The translations under genes and the position numbers were made by a program. Source: Caryophanales bacterium UBA3210 (GTDB lineage Bacteria > Bacillota_I > Bacilli_A > RFN20 > CAG-449). Taken from it: a stretch of DNA of 15,141 nt. Of the stretch, positions 14,059-15,141 are shown in pieces (position 1 is the stretch's first letter; every line of letters begins with the position of its first letter). The notes beneath the pieces were generated by a model. It saw only the letters and a program-made list of their open reading frames with translations, was not told the origin of the DNA and did not search any database. The stretch is taken from assembly GCA_002363635.1 (NCBI GenBank), contig DEWM01000089.1:1-15141 (forward strand), read 5' to 3'.

Positions 14059-14946
14059 ATGATTAAAAGATTAGATGCATCAGAATTAATTTTTAAAATC
14101 ATTGCTTATGTTTTATTAACTATATTCGCAATCCTTTGTTTATATCCATTCGTATATGCAGTTAGCTCTGCAATTTCAGGAGAAGAAGCAGTTAACGCGG
14201 GTAGAGTTATCTTACTTCCAATTGATCCTCAATTTAAGGCTTTCCAATATACATTTAGCTTAAAAGAATTCTGGTTATGTTATTCAAACACATTATTCTT
14301 AACATTATTTGGAACTATCTTCTCAATGGCAGTTTCAATGCTAGGTGCTTATGCATTAAGTAAAACAAGATTACCATTTGGTAGAACATTAAACTTCTTA
14401 CTTGTATTCACAATGTGGTTCAGTGCTGGTTTATTTGCTACTAAATTAAATTACGATAATTCAAGAGAAATTTTCCATAACATTGGAATTCTCGATGACA
14501 AATGGTTAGTAGTTATTGCAATGGGTGTTAATGCTTACAACATCATCTTATTAAGAAACGGTTTTGCAGGCGTACCAAAGGAAATTGAAGAAGCAGCATT
14601 AGTTGATGGTGCTAATGAATTCCAAATTGCTAATAAAGTCTACTTCCCAATGTCAAAAGCAACAATTGCTACAGTTGCATTATTCTATGGTATTTCAAGA
14701 TGGAATGGTTATTTCTGGGCAGCACAAGTTATGTCAGATCAAAACCAATTCCCATTACAGGTTTATATTAAAAACTTCTTAACTGCAAATACTAACGTTG
14801 ACTCTAGACCAACTTATGATGGTTTCTCAGTTGACTCATTATTCTATTGTTTAATTGTTTGTGCAATTATTCCAATTATTATTATTTATCCATTTATTCA
14901 AAAGTACTTCGCTGCAGGTGTTAACCTCGGTGGCGTCAAAGAATAA
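14059..14946 (+). CDS. ytcP: Sugar ABC transporter permease, YtcP/LplC type
   Basis: This 295-residue six-helix permease pairs with the LplB-type protein. The N-terminal helix (IIAYVLLTIFAILCLYPFVYAV) is followed by SSAISGEEAVNAGRVILLP, a layout typical of YtcP/LplC. The ATPase-coupling EAA loop is IEEAALVDGANEF (E178, G184). It ends NLGGVKE, like family members that end GVNLGGVKG or similar. The length is normal. A near-perfect AAAGGAGGT site (14039-14047) lies 11 nt before the ATG, suggesting high translation. It is 21 bp after the LplB-type gene and is separated by a stem-loop from the lipoprotein gene. It should assemble with LplB and an MsmK-type ATPase dimer. Confidence 0.92.
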   Translation: MIKRLDASELIFKIIAYVLLTIFAILCLYPFVYAVSSAISGEEAVNAGRVILLPIDPQFKAFQYTFSLKEFWLCYSNTLFLTLFGTIFSMAVSMLGAYALSKTRLPFGRTLNFLLVFTMWFSAGLFATKLNYDNSREIFHNIGILDDKWLVVIAMGVNAYNIILLRNGFAGVPKEIEEAALVDGANEFQIANKVYFPMSKATIATVALFYGISRWNGYFWAAQVMSDQNQFPLQVYIKNFLTANTNVDSRPTYDGFSVDSLFYCLIVCAIIPIIIIYPFIQKYFAAGVNLGGVKE

Positions 14947-14955
14947 AAACTAATG

Positions 14956-14990
14956 GTACTAACTCCTATTCGTCGGTAGGGGAGTAATAC
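14956..14990 (+). other. Intercistronic stem-loop between permease and substrate-binding lipoprotein genes
   Basis: ACTCC (14962-14966) pairs with GGAGT (14981-14985), and TA (14967-14968) pairs with TA (14977-14978), leaving a GG bulge and an 8-nt loop. GTA (14956-14958) and TAC (14988-14990) can add an outer stem. An A-run rather than a U-run follows, so it is unlikely to be a terminator. Stem-loops at permease/binding-protein boundaries often stabilise one part of an ABC mRNA so that the binding protein is made in excess. The same role is possible here. Confidence 0.5.
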
Positions 14991-15027
14991 AAAAAAAGAA
15001 TTTTTTGAAAGGAGAATATAAGAGAAT

Positions 15028-15141
15028 ATGAACAAAAAATTTCTTTCGGTTCTAGCTATTTCTACAATTATGGCTTCAATCGCAACTGGATGTGGTCCAA
15101 CTGAAACAAGTTCAGTTAATAATAACTCATCCGAACCAACT
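15028..15141 (+). CDS. Lipoprotein, probable substrate-binding protein of the sugar ABC transporter (5' part only)
   Basis: Only the first 38 codons are in the window. MNKKFLSVLAISTIMASIATGCG is a lipoprotein signal peptide: two lysines, a hydrophobic stretch, and IATGC as lipobox with the acylated cysteine at C22. The serine/asparagine-rich linker (TETSSVNNNSSEP) that follows is typical of binding proteins anchored outside the membrane in Gram-positive bacteria. Its place directly after LplB- and YtcP-type permeases makes a family 1 extracellular solute-binding protein (LplA-like) the best call. GAAAGGAG (15007-15014) is the ribosome site, with a rather long 13-nt spacing. The bulk of the protein, and so the substrate class, lies beyond the window. 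Confidence 0.82.
   Translation, partial: MNKKFLSVLAISTIMASIATGCGPTETSSVNNNSSEPT

Noticed and set aside
1..15141. CRISPR arrays, insertion sequences, tRNA or rRNA genes, phage or defence genes
   Set aside because: No repeat-spacer pattern, transposase, terminal inverted repeats, tRNA cloverleaf or defence-type protein was seen.

Overview
The base composition is very AT-rich (roughly 30% GC by eye). Shine-Dalgarno sites are strong (AGGAGG-type), stops are TAA or TAG, and the lipoprotein and ABC transporter styles are Gram-positive. Together these point to a low-GC Firmicutes/Bacilli-type genome, plausibly an uncultured gut lineage near Erysipelotrichales, RF39 or the Mollicutes-related Bacilli. 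That placement is inference. The genetic code looks standard: tryptophans I checked are TGG, and an AGG codon sits at a normally conserved Arg in a MATE pump.

Left part (1-3331). A truncated minus-strand gene encodes a divergent mono-cluster [4Fe-4S] protein of the YjdI/Fer4_19 type. A roughly 250-bp divergent intergenic region with promoter-like and palindromic sites separates it from a plus-strand MATE efflux pump, which is followed by an M18 aminopeptidase. A bidirectional hairpin terminator closes this side and overlaps the stop codon of the facing operon.

Middle part (3328-6952). A tight minus-strand operon, transcribed from about 6952 leftward, encodes a second MATE-type transporter, an alpha/beta-hydrolase (esterase-like) and a third MATE-type transporter. 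The genes are spaced by 3 bp or overlap by 11 bp. Three MATE-family pumps therefore lie within 6.4 kb.

Right part (6953-15141). This is a hexuronate (galacturonate-type) utilisation locus in two transcription units. The first (7119-12018) encodes an MsmK/UgpC-type sugar ABC ATPase, tagaturonate reductase (UxaB), altronate dehydratase (UxaA) and a TIM-barrel sugar isomerase/epimerase-like protein. It ends at a strong intrinsic terminator. The second starts at a TTGACA/TATAAA promoter with a 12-bp perfect palindrome (GTTGTATACAAC) directly upstream. It encodes an unrecognised six-helix membrane protein, two LplB/YtcP-type sugar permeases and a lipoprotein, presumably the substrate-binding protein, which runs off the window.

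The likely logic is as follows. The lipoprotein and two permeases import a uronate or uronate-containing oligosaccharide, the ATPase from the first unit powers the import, and UxaB/UxaA convert tagaturonate through altronate to 2-keto-3-deoxygluconate. No UxaC-type isomerase, KdgK or KDPG aldolase is in the window. The two most interesting unknowns are the six-helix protein at 12186-12971, whose core resembles an ECF S-component in size and topology but sits in an ordinary sugar ABC operon, and the TIM-barrel protein, which might fill or branch the isomerisation step.
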